Shown here: in pieces, positions 24,201 to 37,505 of the stretch | How the letters are laid out: each line of letters begins with the position of its first letter | Position numbering within the stretch: the stretch's first letter is position 1 | Assembly: GCA_017562135.1 (NCBI GenBank) | Contig: QEYB01000282.1 | Span: 577,501 to 641,500, forward strand | Origin: Dipylidium caninum | Lineage: Eukaryota > Platyhelminthes > Cestoda > Cyclophyllidea > Dipylidiidae | DNA length: 64,000 nt | Direction: 5' to 3' | The notes under the pieces: generated by a model | Databases searched by the model: none | What the model was told of the DNA's origin: nothing | Seen by the model: only the letters and a program-made list of their open reading frames with translations | Made by a program: the position numbers and the translations under genes

Positions 24201-27200
24201 TGTGACTGCTTTTTTTCTGTCCATTCACCACGAAAAAGGTGAACCACTTCTTCTTCCCATTTACCGCTCGGTTATCGGTGGTGGGAGCTGACATCTTGAC
24301 AGTCACGTATAAACACAGCCCGTGGTGTTACCTGAATCTTCTCTCCTTCTTTTTTTTAAATTTTGTTCACGTCATTGGTAAGTAGGCAAAAAGGCGTCTT
24401 CTTCAAGTCACGAGGACGTGTCGCGTCTTCGGCGTGACTGAATCACGTAGCGTTGGCAACATTCGTCTCATGGTATGATGTCTAGACTCTTGAAACACCT
24501 CATTTGGCCCGCCAAAAAGAGTAGGCACGAAGTCCCAAGGCTGCTCCATGTCAACAAAGTATTATCGCGGAGGTTGCGTCAGGCCGCTTTCCTCATCCTT
24601 CCCCCGTGTAATTAAAACATTTTAAACCATCAGCCTACTCGACTGCACCAAAATCTCCTTAGTCTTGGAGATGTTCACAACTCTGCTCGTGGTTCCCACT
24701 TATAACAAACTCACTTAACAGAGTAGAAGTGGTGAAATAAAAATAGCTGGCATTAATCCACTCATTTAAAAGCCGCATAGCTGATTTTAAGTTTAGATAA
24801 TGTCATAGGTGGAAACGGGGTTCTTGGAGAAAGGAACAACCACGTGAGGTTTGGAGGGGAGATGCGGAAGTGATAAGACCGACGACTCCCGTAACCTTTC
24901 GCCTTTACAACCTTCCCCATATACTTGTATGAGTGTGTGATCTATGCGAGTTTTCTTTGACACCTCAGAAATGTGTAAGATATCCAAAACTGTCTCCTTC
25001 TACCCTCATTTACCACACCCATGTTGAGTTTAAATTATCTCGAGAGTCATAAAAGCGAATTAAGAGGATTCAGGCGCCCTTATTACGAGAGTTAGGATAG
25101 GGTTAATGAATTTTTTGGGCTCGTTGGCGAAATGTTGCAGCCACCTTAAATTGGAGCAACCTTCGCACGCTGTTCACCTGCTGCTCTTCGATTCTATTCA
25201 ATTGAGAGATATTTTTTTGGAAATTTATTGTTAGTGTGCACACTTTAACGACATCTGGGGAGATATACGGAGTGCCCGATGAGATCGTTGAGTGGAAATC
25301 TCGGTCACTTCAAAGGTAGAGGCAAACACTAACACTTGCAACGGAGGATAGAGTGAATTGACTAACCCGAGCCCCGAAAGAGTAGGCTTTCAGGAGTTCT
25401 AACAGCTTCATCTCGAGACTGCACAGTACCACTTGCCTTGGCAACTCGCAGTTGAGCGGATCTCAATCAAGGGCAACTGCCACTCTTCATTTCACTCTTG
25501 GCAGTTAATAAACGTGGTGGTACACCATAACATACATTTGTGGTGATCTAAGTTGTGGCTTATGGGGTAAGAAGTGAGAGTGCACAGAGTCATTCTCTTC
25601 ACCGAGAATGGCTGCTTGTTACGACCACCTTTCCCCCAATAAGGAAATTTTTCACATGTACATACACCAGACTAATGGAAAATTAAGTGAGTAATCGGCC
25701 TGTACTTATTTCTTTAAACCCAAATATTGACCGTTAGGAGTCTCTAATACCGGTTTTCCGGGAACGGATTTGCCCATTCACATTCTCAAAATTCCCGCAA
25801 AGTCAAGGCTCCAGGTAAATGGCAGAAACCAAGACGCGACCCCAACCAGTCATAAAGATAAACAAGCCTACAAATGATGTGAAGTTTGGCCCTCAAGACA
25901 ATTTTTACAGTTTATCTTTCGCACTGTATTTTGGGGTCAAAAGGCAGCATTTTTATTACATAAATAACCTTGCAAAACCATATCGGGTTTTAATGATTAA
26001 TTCTTTCAAAAAATGTCGTTTTCCATTACACATTCTACGAGGCATTTTTACCTTCCTTCTCACATTCAGACACCATTCTTCAACTTGGGAGTACCATAAG
26101 ATTGACAGCATCATAATAGTTGACGTATGACGCAGAGATGTCATTAACTGATGTTTTGATGCTGAACTGTGTTTGGAGGTTTCAGTTGAGGTAATGCGAG
26201 GCCTTGTATGCCCCACAGTCATTAAACGCATTTTACGCAGAGGCGATCGTTCCTATCTACCAAACTCCATCTGTAAGACGCCAAAGAGTCGATTGAAACC
26301 AACCCAGCCTGAAACTTATGATTTCTTCATAGTGAAGTAGATTGGTCCGCTATTTTTAGCTTTATACTGTGAGGAATGTAGGAAACGTCAACTTTGAGAC
26401 GGTAGAGATGTCTTGAAGGGAGGTGGAATGGCGCCGGAACCGTTTTCCCTAAGTGATACTGCTTTAGCCGAGGCGACGGCGACGCCCCCTCCCCACTACC
26501 CTTTATTGCTAGACAGGCCAAAAAACCAAGCTTGAGGAGAGGTATACCTCCAAAATGTCAGTCATCCACCTGGAAGTGATTGTTGGACTCCATCTCATTT
26601 TGTAATTCCCAGTATTACTACTTTGACCACCTTGAAGGCGGATGAATGAGGTTGCATTGTTTGGCTCTTCAAATTAGACCGTTTGTCAAAATGTCGAGGA
26701 TTTTTTCTTTTCTATGATTGCAGCGAAATATACACAAGTCCACTGGGCTCTGAGCTCTCGGAGGGACGGTTTAGAGTTCGCGGTTAAAAGCGCACTAAAG
26801 TAGATGGCGTGATCAGATCTTGTGGTACTAGCGACTTTCGTGTGGTAGAATCATCAAACGAAAAACAAAGAGAATTGCCACTTCCTCTTACAGAAAATTA
26901 TTTATTTATTTCAGTTCGATGAAAGTGATGCAGTTGCTCGGGCAATCAAGTTGAGGATGACAAAGACAGTTTGTGATGAGCTAGCCCTTTCCCACTTCGC
27001 AATGGGTTTTGTCCTCTACTTCTGCACAGGCAAGAACTTCCGTGCTGAAGTGCGTCGCCTTTTCATGCGTTGCGGCATTTGCTGCGGTGTTAAGTCCGCC
27101 GACACCATCCGTGTTAGTATGAGTAGCGATATTGTCCGACGGAGCGTCTCCCAACTCACGAATCGAGAGAAGAACCGAAGTGATGCGACAGCGAGTATCC

Positions 27201-27403
27201 CAGTGCCTGCGGTGGCCAGGCATCAGCGAGGAGGGCTTCCATTGGCTGCTCTACGCAGAGGCCTTCCCTTCCTCAAACGGAGCCGAAGACGCGGAGATTT
27301 TCCAGGTTTGGATCAATGTGGATTGCGGGGCGAGCGACAACCCTCCAAATTGTTGTTACAGCCAAAAGTAAATGCCAACGGGGACTCATCATCCCCCAGC
27401 TAA
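21205..27403 (+). CDS. Rhodopsin-type (class A) G protein-coupled receptor, peptide-receptor-like
   Basis: Two exons: 21205-22314 and 26915-27403, joined in phase 0 (CGT CAG then GTGAGG; TTTATTTCAG then TTC GAT), giving 532 residues. The N-terminus is hydrophobic (residues 9-28) and could be a signal peptide. Helices lie at about 70-92 (with the GN of helix 1), 100-122, 140-168, 180-204, 218-247, 330-354 and 390-409. Cys139 and Cys212 are placed to form the usual disulfide. The DRY motif is ERW (163-165). Helix 8 reads GKNFRAEVRRLF, followed by a Cys cluster (MRCGICC) suited to palmitoylation. The third intracellular loop is long (about 80 residues). The helix-7 NPxxY motif is not present; the matching stretch is HFAMGFVLY. 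The overall look is of FMRFamide-type and related flatworm peptide receptors, but the ligand cannot be named. The start is the first ATG behind CCAAT/TATA-like boxes. Confidence 0.9.
22315..26914 (+). other. 4.6-kb intron of the receptor gene
   Basis: It is bounded by CAG|GTGAGG and TTTATTTCAG|TTC. It separates helix 6 plus its outer loop from helix 7. I found no further exon, RNA gene or transposon in it. Confidence 0.8.
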
Positions 27404-30400
27404 TCTCCTTCCTTTCCTCTTTTCACCATCCCTCCCCACCTCCTAATCACTCACGCTAGGTGCGACCTCCTCCCCATCCATATGTAAATACCGTTGCTGT
27501 CATTCAGGAAACACACGCTGTACACACTGGGCCTTGGGTGTTCTCATCTACGTCATTTCCTTCGAGGAAGGCTTTGGGACAGGAGACCAAACTTCCCCGG
27601 CAACTTGCCAATTAGTGCGTAGGCAGTGGAGAGAGGACATGGATTTTCGGGCTGATAAGTACGTAGTCGGGCGATTGGGGAGGTCGTCTATCGGCCACTG
27701 TGTCTTCACGCGGCAGTGTGCTAGAGTAGAAAGTACTCAAGTTCCAAGTCAGACTAAAGCTTTAACTTGTGGCAGCATGTAAGAAGCACCTCAAGGAAGG
27801 TAGTATCTTGGCCAAACTCCGAGTCACCCTGTCGGCGATCTTTCAGCGGTTGCCTTAAGCTCTACCGCAGTAGCTTTCGTGAGTACGTTAATGGCTAGAA
27901 GTGTTCAACGAGAGCAGGAATTGGTCCAAATCGCCTCGAGCTGTGAAGGTGACAGTAGAAGAGACGCACGAGGCGCCTATGAAAGTCAGAGTGGTATTAT
28001 GAGGAGTTGGCACTAGTGGACCAAGGTGGAGGCCGCTGACACCTTAAGAGTTCGCACTAATGTTTAATGAGTGTTGAAACAATTGGCTGGCATGGCCATC
28101 AGTTTGGGTGGGGCGGGAGATGGAAAATATGCAACTAACCAAAGGCGACAGCGCCTTCGGTTAGTGTAGAGGAATTGGTGTTCCACCTGCCTCAAGGTGG
28201 CTATCGACACATCATGTTGTAATGACCTTTCTCGCAGAAAACTGTAACTTCGCCTTATTCTTCCTTTGACGTATTTTTCAGCCAGGCAATTTCATTAACC
28301 TTTGGTATTAAACCCCGAAAGGTGAAGCAATGACGGTTGGAAAATGTCACCCTGACCTATGGTCATGCGAGGCCGCACTGACCGGAAGTTTTGGTTACGT
28401 TATTCGCCTTCTAATCCCACTTGGCGAGTGTACTTCCACCTTGAGGAAGGCGCAATATGAGGAATAGGAATGTTTGTCACGTTAGAGGGAGTCGCTTCTG
28501 CGTAGGGAAAGGTCGTGGCCTCCACTTGCATCAGCGGCACCACCGAAGTGTGGACTGTTTCTTGCTCCCACCAAGTTGAGGAGGAGGCTATCATCGAGAT
28601 GAATAATGTCAATGTCGCTGATCTACTGACTTTTTAAGCTGTAAAGGTGATAGGTTGGGGTATCGACGACACTTCCAAGCTCTCTAACTCTCCGTCGACC
28701 CGAATTTTGCGTCGCCTTGCGATCGACTTCCCTTCCCGCCCCCCGGCCACTTTTAACAGCGGTCACTTTTATTGTCATTCGTGTTGCGATTTTTATCTGA
28801 TGGCAAAAAAATGACAAATACATCTTTAAGCTAGGATGAAATGATGCCAGATTCGCCGGAGTGAAGTGGTTTTAATAAATTCTTTTCTCCATTTTTTCCT
28901 CACCTTCCCACACCAGTTGTTGGGCGGGGGGGGGGGGCCGAAGGTGACAGGGATGCTTTTGAAGCAGTGAGCCTATGGAGGCCAGGGTTAATGGGGAAAA
29001 CAACCCGTGTGTACTGGTGTGTGAAGCGGCTGGGTCCGCTCCTCACACTAAGATTTTATGGAGAAGATCACGATTCACTTGGGAATGGGGAAGGATGGCG
29101 GTGCCGGAGTAGGATAAGGAGGAGGACTAACCTAAAAATCGTGCCCTAATTTGGGTCTTGGGTTCAGACGGAGACATACGGGAGTGCCAAACTACCGCGC
29201 TAATTTGACTTTCACATGGCTGAATTGCGTCAGAAATTACCTCTGTGCAATTTTAGCAGCCAAGGTAAACGTCTAGACGATGGCAACCGCCTCGAAGCCC
29301 CTTATGTCACCGGCGTTGTTATTCTCTGAGAAGGGAAAAACATTAAGAACAATCTCTTGGCCTCCCGTGAACGGATCTGTTAGGAGGAGGGGAGCCAGCC
29401 AGGCTGGAACAAGCGGATAGTGAAAGCTGGGAGTAGTATACTTATAAGCATTGGATGTGACCAGTGTGTACTCCTCTTGAGACCCTCCACTCTGGTTAGA
29501 TGGTGGATTTTGGAAAAGTGGCCAGAGAGGAGTCGTCTAGACTGGCAGTTCTACTCTTAGAGAGAGAGGAGGAGAAATGAGAGCTTTTCTTGCGTTTAGT
29601 GAGAAAAATTAACAATCATAAGAGTTTGCCTGATCACGGAAACAGTAGGTGGGAGATGGGACTCTAGGATGCCATCACTTCCGCCACTGCGTTTATCCCT
29701 CAAAGTCGCAATTAGGAAGGAGGCTTAGAGTGGATTTTAGCCGCACCATAGCGCTACTGTCTCGAACACCGCCGTCTCCTAACCAAGGATATTCAGCTAT
29801 TAGAATGAGTCCGGGCCCCCTCCTTCTCCTTATCCTTCTCCTTCTCCTTCTCTTTCTCCTCCCAGTCGCATTAGTTGAGCAAAATTTGCCGCGGCCTCAG
29901 CGCCGTCTCCCTTACTTCCGACTACATTTCTTCATTTAGAAATTGGAAAAAGAAAAAGTTGTTTCTCCACTGCCAGCCAAGTGGCCATCACAGCTTTCTT
30001 CCTCGGGATGGTCTTCGAGTCCCTCAAGTAGTGAATTACTAGCCACGAAGGCAGCATCCTGGCTCTCCTCCTCCCTCCTCCGCCACAGTCACATTTTCGA
30101 GATGGATTGAAGTCCCAATCGTGCCGCGTGCCACCTAAGCACCACCGCCGTAAGTGATGGGATAAACGGCCAAAAGTTGTCATCCGGGTGATAATACGGA
30201 GCCTTGTCGATGTTACTCCTGTCGAGGCATGTCAGTCAATGGCGATTGTGTCGAGTGTTCGAGAGTAGTTCGGGAAATAGCAAGGGTTAGTCCACACACG
30301 ATAGAGATGAAGACGGGAAGGTAAGGAATGCTGAGGCGGAAAGTTCCATCCGTTTCTATGGCAACAATTCTCGACACGTAGAACATGTTTATATGGCGCA

Positions 30401-30480
30401 CGTTCAACTCTCTATTTTATTGCTTAATGTATACATACTGACATAGTAAATTAACCAAAACGAAGTTAATTCGCCCTAGT
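27404..30480. other. Region between receptor and mariner fossil, no supported gene
   Basis: It contains a poly-G run (about 28925-28938) and a CTCCTT-type pyrimidine repeat (29819-29860). The frame starting at 29805 reads as a leucine-rich signal-like peptide only because of that repeat. No gene is supported. Confidence 0.4.
28924..28939 (+). repeat. Poly-G tract
   Basis: A homopolymer of about 14 G follows a GGGC. Its length in the assembly may be unreliable. Confidence 0.8.
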
Positions 30481-30489
30481 TTTAAGTGT

Positions 30490-31470
30490 GGAACGACAGT
30501 GTACCCATGACTACTGATGAAGTTCATTAACATCGCAGTTTTCTACACAGATTTCGACTAGAAAAAAACGCTACAGAAGCAGATATAAAATGATTGAAAG
30601 TGTTTAGTGAAGGTAAAGTTCCTGGCAGGACATGCTGACGATGTTGTAAAAGATTTAGAGTAGGTGATTTCGACCCTGTTGAGGAGCCACGTTCTGGACT
30701 ACCGTCTTTGATCGACGACGATGTTGTTCGAGACTATGACAGAGGAGAACCCTTTTCTAACAACATTGAAGATCGCAGAAAGGCTTAAATCAGCTCATCA
30801 AACCATTTCGGACCATATTCGGGACCAAGGATTGGTGTGAAAATATCCAAGACGGGTGCCATATGCATGGAATCAGGAGAATTTGGCTGATCGAGTCTCT
30901 GTATGCACACCTCTGCTTACTTGGAACAAAGTCGAGGCCTTTTGGAACCGCTAATGAAAAAATTGTAAGGAGAGGGTAATGTTGTGAATCTGGAGAACCT
31001 GGTCCTTCCATCTTTAAAGCAAATTTGACTCTGAACAAGAGAAATATGAGGAATCCAATGCATTATAAGCGGTTAAAACCGAAAGAAAGGTTGACTTTAG
31101 AGGTTCTAAAGACAGCAGTCCAAGAAGAGAGGCCGGCGATGTTCAGGAGGGAGAAAGGACATCATGCCGCATTATGACCACGCCAGGCCACAGACTGCTT
31201 TGAGAACGCGTCAAAAATTGTAAAATTAGTTGATTTGTGGAATTCCTGTCGCATTCGACCTATTCCGAGCCCTTGCACCCGCCGACTTTCGCTTGTTTTT
31301 GTCCTTACAAAATTGTTTTGTGAATGAAAAACGATTTAGAAGGGAAGAGATGTCAAACAAAGAGTGGTTCACTTTTCCGTACGAAGAAGTGGAACTTTTT
31401 CCACAAATGTGGCATACAAACTGCCCTCACGCTGTTAGAAGTCATTAATATTAATGGCGGTCATATTATG
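30490..31470 (+). pseudogene. Broken mariner transposase (irritans-like)
   Basis: Conserved mariner blocks appear in order but in different frames with stops between them: GDFDPVEEPRSG at about 30670, then NLADRVSV plus TWNKVEAFWNR at about 30880-30950, then ERPAMFRRE at about 31120, then DHARPQTALRTRQK at about 31178-31215, then LAPADFRLFLSLQN from about 31270. The last two blocks correspond to the second and third catalytic aspartates of the D,D34D family, and both aspartates survive. The final segment is an open frame (31230-31448). The many stops and shifts show the copy is inactive. I could not identify the terminal inverted repeats, so the full element ends are unknown. Confidence 0.88.
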
Positions 31471-34400
31471 TAATATAGTTTGTTGTCAATTTCAAAATTG
31501 TATTTTTTTATTTGCAAATGGACCGAACTTTTCGGCAGACGGTGCACTTGTCGTGTCTTTGCCTTTAAGCGATACATTCGAAGAGGGAAAATTAAATGGC
31601 CTCGACCTCGAAATTGACCTTTTTAATCGGAAGGACATAGTAAATTTTCTCATATTCGTCAAGAATTAGAGCCCTGTGTGGATGACGCAGAGACGTCGGG
31701 ACCGGATTGACAGGGACCGTCGCAGACGCGGAGGTCAACTTCAATTTCAGGAATTGCGCCCCTGTCAGAAGTTGACCTTCTGGGCCGTGTGGCTGCCCAC
31801 AGTGAAATCCTTCTGACATACTTCGTCAGACTACTCGCTGGCATCCATCGTATCGCATCGTGTTTATGTCGTTCACTTTGCCTCCGTCCCTTGGGCTGAT
31901 TAGGTCTGACTGAGAGATTTTCGTCTTCTCCCGCCTTGTCAAGGCTAGACGAGATCCACACCACTTGCCTCCTCCTCCTTCTCCTCCTCCTCCTCCTCCT
32001 CCTCCTCCTTTTTTTTTCCGTCGACCGTGAACTTCCAACTCAACTCGGCGAACGTCTTGGTTGATGGAGTCCTTCGGAGCAACTCGAGTTTGCCTCGCAT
32101 GGAGATGGCCACCACATACACATCAATCCGCACCAAGGAAACGTCCTGCGCCACAGGGCGTGGAAGTGGGGTAATGAGTTGACATCGTCCCAACGATAGC
32201 TCTGGTTAAGTGGATTCGCCTGTCAACCGACACTAAAGTAGCGTCCCTCCAAATGGAAACAGCTCAGGGCGAAAATGCAAGTCAAACTGCCAATTTCATA
32301 CTGTGTTCACTTGGTGCGGCTGACGAGTCCAAACTCCAGCCTCACCTGTCTCAACCATCACTCTGACCACATCTGCCGCCAAGACGCATTAAATGTATCT
32401 TCACTTCTGTTTGACCAGAGGGCAGTTGGCATACACATCGTGGTGCAACCGGTTTAAACACCCCCCCCTCCTTTCACCATTTATCTTCGTGCTGCATTCC
32501 CGACACGCTGTTTACAAATTACACGTCTATTCAGACATAACACCTTCATTGGTGGTATGGTCGGCCAATGTCTAACCGGGGCCAATGCGGTAAAAAGGCA
32601 CTTTCGTCCATCCTCAGCATTTGATTGCCCACTCCCTGAAACCGAGCGCCTCCTCGTTCGCCCATCCGCGATTGGACGGGACGATGACTTGGGGTCTTAA
32701 TTATTCGTCCCTTCCCCGCCCTCGTTTCTTCCCGTCCTCCTCGTCGTCGTTCTCCTCCTGGAGTGGGTCGACATGAAAGAAGCGTGTACTGGACCTTGGA
32801 AGCATCTCTCTGCTTTGAAGTTGAACGTTTAAAGTTATTTGGGTGCACAGTTGTCACCTGCCACTCCCTTGGTGTCCCTTCGTCGTAGCAGTACAACAAG
32901 GGCCATGTTCAAGCATGTGGTTTATTTTTAAATACGGCTACAAACTACTTTTGAGGTAGTCATTACATGCAACAGTAAGAACGACTGTATCGCCCATCAC
33001 CGGAGCAACGACAGCCTTTTTACACAGTTGAAGCCTGACGTGTCGTCAAATAGCGGGTCATTTTCAAAAGAGCCGGGAATTGTGGACGTCGCGGGACAAT
33101 ACTGTAGGCAAGGGTTCGACCGGTGGCGCTCCGAACCGAATCGTGGCGTTTTGGCTTAAATTAGGGCGTGAATGCTAGGACTCAATTTCCTATTTTCCGC
33201 CTAAGTCACGTATAAACCAATTCAAATATGCTGCTTCATTATTTCGCCCAACGTTGATCCAAAAGTGCATCACCGTCCCTACTGGTGGGTTCGCTACCCA
33301 CAATCACGAGGAAGATGCGAGCAGGTGGGTCGTACACGTACAGGGCGGAACAATTTTGTCAGAAATGCCCCACGTATGAAATAGTTTCGTCGTCCTTTCC
33401 CATGGCAATGTGCATCATATGAGCGTTCAAGTCAGTCCGGTACCTTGGAAGACGTCGGTGCGTCTAGCCACGTAGAATGGCCTTAATTGCTTCAAGCACC
33501 TAACCTCAATTATTCGTCTGCCTTAATGGAGGCTTTGAGTGACTTGTATGTCATCGAAAAGGGAAAATTTATTAATAGTCTCCATTGTTCTGCCCCTCTG
33601 TATGTTTTGATGTTGATAAAAGGCCGCCTGGATCAACGCCCGCCCTCTTTGTGGTGTGTTAAAAGGGACTTGACTCTTGAAAACCCTCATTCATTGATAC
33701 ACAACTGCATTGGTTACGACACGTGGGCACGTTGAGTGCCTCTACTTTGCCGACCAGTATAAGTACATCGGATATGCCAATTACCATAATTACAGTATCA
33801 TGTCCTTTTAAGAAAAGTGGTGAATTTAAATGGATGTAGATTATAGAGGTCCCATAACTATTAATTTAGATCCAGGCACACCAGCTCTCCTAACCATATA
33901 CGATCGTCCTACACAGATCCCAAGTGCATGCTCCATTTGCGCTCCCCTTCGCCTCCCCCCCCCCCCGGCCTCTGCAATATCGCCTCTCAACCAAGAAAAG
34001 AGGAGGAAATGAAAGAAGGCTCATGTCCTTTAATTCTCCGGGGCGATAACTCCAAGCGGACACAAGCAGAGGCGAAAAGAATAGGCCACGTGACAGGTTT
34101 GGACAGTACCAAGCACCACACTAGGACCTTGTGTTATTTTGACGTTTGATATTTATCGTGGTTCTCGTAAAGGTTTCAGTTCCACCTACGAAACCCGAAG
34201 CCACGAATAAGAAGATTAAATTTGGTTCCCGCTTTCGGATATTTGAGTGTCAGTGAAGTTAGCCATGCGATATATTGGGCATTTAGTTATGAGAGATCGC
34301 TGTTCTCTACAACCAGTAGTTCTGCTTTGCAGTCTGCATACTCATTCCTTCAGCACATTAATAATCAACATGTTCCATATTTGCGGGGATGTTACGAAAG

Positions 34401-37301
34401 CAGTGAAGACTAGGGGCGGGATCGGATAGGGCCGAACGCTACAGGGATGACAGCAAGACCAAATAGATTTTGTCGAGTCCTTCGGCTAATCACGAAAATG
34501 CTACAATCATGACACATAGTTACTGGTCGGGCGTGGCTTTACATGCAGCTGAAGCTGAATTCATATCATTTAGTCACTGGTGAGAAAGCGCAGTAGGGGA
34601 TTTAACTAATCTTCTTTTACGGTAAAACACTGTAGACTTGACAATAAAGTGGGGAAGTCAGCGGGGGAGTAATTTGCCGTCCAGACATAGGTTAGTAACA
34701 GTGAAATGGGAAGAAAAATCATTGTGAATAGCCAGAGGCCGTGCTGCTTTAGGCCGTAGCATGGTGGCAAAGACTACAGTGACAGCTCATATTAAAGCAA
34801 ATGTATAGTGTATGTTTAAAAAGGTCTTTTACCTAGTTTCACGCTATTGGCTTAATAAACGGCTGTTTCGATGAAGTACGAGGCTATTCGCCTCTTCATG
34901 GTGAAGAATACGCGTGACAACAACACCCTTTCCTTGTGGCTGTCAGTTTTTTATTGTAAAAGTTTCAGTTAGAAGGACAGTTTTAAGCAGTACGCATATT
35001 TCGAAAGCCATTTTAGAAGTAAAAAATGAATTTATTTTTAACTTACACAGAGGCACCTAAATTTTATATAAACGGGCGATCAATGCTGCTTGTATCACGG
35101 AAAGCGTAATAAGCTGAATTACATGATGGAATAAATGGAAAAGTTTATTGTTTAACTACGTCCGTGAAATATTACCACATAGTGATGTAGTCGGCGCATC
35201 GGTTATAAATCAGCTCGTTCATTAGTTGCGATGCTTTGGGCAGAAAAGACTGCTTCTAGCGATCCTCCCTTTCGTGTCCTTGATGGAAGTAAATTGACCC
35301 CTGAAAAGACTTGCCTCATACCCTGTCTTGTGGGAAACGCAACACCTGTTTTAATTTTCCTGGTTGGTTAATTAATTGCGCCACACGTTAGCAACTCTCC
35401 TGACTGGAGTTCATCGTTGCGCCTTTTCCTGTTAATGTAGCCTTGATTTTGGGATCACCTTTGTTCCCCTTTCAAGAAGTTTCGGTTCAACATCAAAACG
35501 GTTTAATAAGTAGTTGTAGTTAATTAAATAAAAGCTTCCAACTCTTTGATCATATGTTACACTACACTGTGCCTCGAGTCTTTAAGTACTTTTTGGCGTT
35601 TCGCAGTAGTACAAATTTACAAACCAAACTGTCCCGCAAGCAAAATTCAAACTGTTTCTGATGTTTAATGTTCAGATCAAAAATTCCAAATCCCCCGGGC
35701 AATTTTTTAGGCACGTCGTCTCAGCACCTTTTCGTCTGTAGTACATATGCGAGCCATTTTAATTAGAATCCTGACTTGACTTCAGGCAATAACGTCGTAG
35801 AATGCCTTGATTGTATGAGGATATTATTTGACAAGATTAACTAACAACTGTGTAATTTAGTAATCCGAGTCTCCTGTCGCGAACCTATGTAGGTGCATTT
35901 TAGCCTATTCCCCAAAGCTTGCAATAAAGCAATCGGAGCATGAGGTGAAGCGGTCCTCCCGGCGACTTCGCTGTTAAAATTAATTTCAACTGCTGAAATG
36001 GACAGGTCGAATAATAAGCAACGTAGTCGGTGAATGGGACTTAGTAGAAAAGGTGGTGTTTATTCGACATTCTCGAAACAAAGTGGAGAAGTCAGGCGAA
36101 GTGGGGAGAGACAGATGTGGTCACGAAGGGGGTCGAAGACAATTGTGCTGGTGAAATTTCTGTTGTCACACTTAACTAACTGCCTGACTTTACTTACAGT
36201 GTGGTTGTTACAGGATTTATTTGTTCTTATTCGAAAATTACTCCTCGAAGCACTTTATCATTGGGGTGTGAGAGCGAAATACGGGACAACATTCTACTTA
36301 TTTTACCAAGTTAAAGACATTACACTTGTGCGGACGTGAGGTCGGTAAAAAGTCCGGATTCGAAGAGCTCGTAGTTTATGTAATTTGCAAGAATGAGAGT
36401 CATATCCACTTTAAATTGTCCTCGTTCGTCAATATCTCAAGTAATAAAAGCGGTGAAAGAAGAGGTTAGCGGGTGGGAGAGGGAGGAAGAGGGCGGAAGA
36501 GGGCGGAGAGGGGTAATTCATTTAGCGGGATTAAAAACTGCCTTGACCACCACCACCGTCCAGCCATTGAACGCTTCCTCACGCCCCTCATCTGTGGTAG
36601 TGACGGAAGAAATAAAAACAAATGATTTACCACTTCAGGTGTACCTAAACTAATGCTACCGTCATCTTCGAGTTGATCATACCTTTACGCCGACGAGGGC
36701 TGCCGACGTCTGTAAATTTGACGGTGTTTGCCCAACACACAATTTCACTTCGACCGATTAGACAGGCTCCCACCGGAGGTATTTAAGTCCTTAACATTTC
36801 AGATTGTGGGATGCAGTGTGAAAACCCTCTAACGTCTGGACTTTGGGACTGTTTCCCCTGGTGGATATCAACTGCCAATTTACCTTGCAATCCCCTGGTC
36901 TCTGCGTTGTGGAGGATGTAGGGATGTTAAACTTACGGAATTAAAGACGATACTATCCCATTACTATGCAAGAAGAATGGATTGAAAACAGAATAGGTGA
37001 TCGGAGTGTCATTGGCATTAATCTCGGGTAGGTAGGTTCTCAAACCACCCCCGTCCCGCTTTCCTCCTCAATTAAAGCCCTCGAGTCTCCTCGGGTAACT
37101 CTCGAATTTTAATGCAAGATATCAGTCGCCGCGGCAGTAATTATTATGTCAAATTAAGGTAGAATTACCTCTCGTGCGTCCCAAACAGCGGTTAAAATGG
37201 TTGCATTCTTTACGATTCCCTTCTGGGAGGAAACCTTTTTCAAGCGACAGGCTGCGGACATGGTGCATTGCATCGTCCATTTTCGTTATCGCAGCTGACA
37301 G
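31471..37301. other. Gene-poor stretch after the mariner fossil
   Basis: It includes a (TCC)n tract (about 31966-32016) and a poly-C tract (33954-33966). On the minus strand 31945-32193 is open and its first 55 codons are coding-like (a stretch such as VSLVRIDVYVVAISMRG), but it runs into glutamate repeats made by the TCC tract and no partner exon was found. No gene is supported. Confidence 0.35.
31966..32016 (+). repeat. (TCC)n microsatellite
   Basis: A CTCCTCCTCC tract of about 45 bases is followed by a T run. On the minus strand it encodes glutamate repeats. Confidence 0.9.
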
Positions 37302-37505
37302 CCTCCTGTTGTAGTTGAGCTTAGGCAGCTGATGGCCGTCTTCACGACAGTCGTTGAGACTGCGCTAGTGAGCGCTGGTATGTTCGTTGGTCTGTCGCCA
37401 GTAGCTGACGGGAACAACCTCTCGAAGGTCGCCACGACGGAAACTGCGAAGCACGAAATTGACACCGAGGCTAACGGAATGGATGAACACGTTGCGCTGC
37501 ACTGA
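37302..37505 (+). CDS. Coding-like terminal segment, unidentified (tentative)
   Basis: The segment lies behind GCTGACAG and stays open for 67 codons to a TGA. Its codons show a clear purine-first bias (for example GTC GTT GAG ACT GCG, and GAA ATT GAC ACC GAG GCT AAC). An internal ATG at 37326 could start a short protein, or this could be the last exon of a longer gene. I recognise no domain. The minus strand is also open across the same bases (37286-37510), so strand choice rests on codon pattern alone. Confidence 0.25.
   Translation, partial: PPVVVELRQLMAVFTTVVETALVSAGMFVGLSPVADGNNLSKVATTETAKHEIDTEANGMDEHVALH

Noticed and set aside
29805..29939. Apparent signal peptide followed by a basic, aromatic-rich peptide, as in a neuropeptide precursor
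   Set aside because: The leucine run is made by a CTCCTT repeat and the peptide part lacks cleavage sites with amidation signals.
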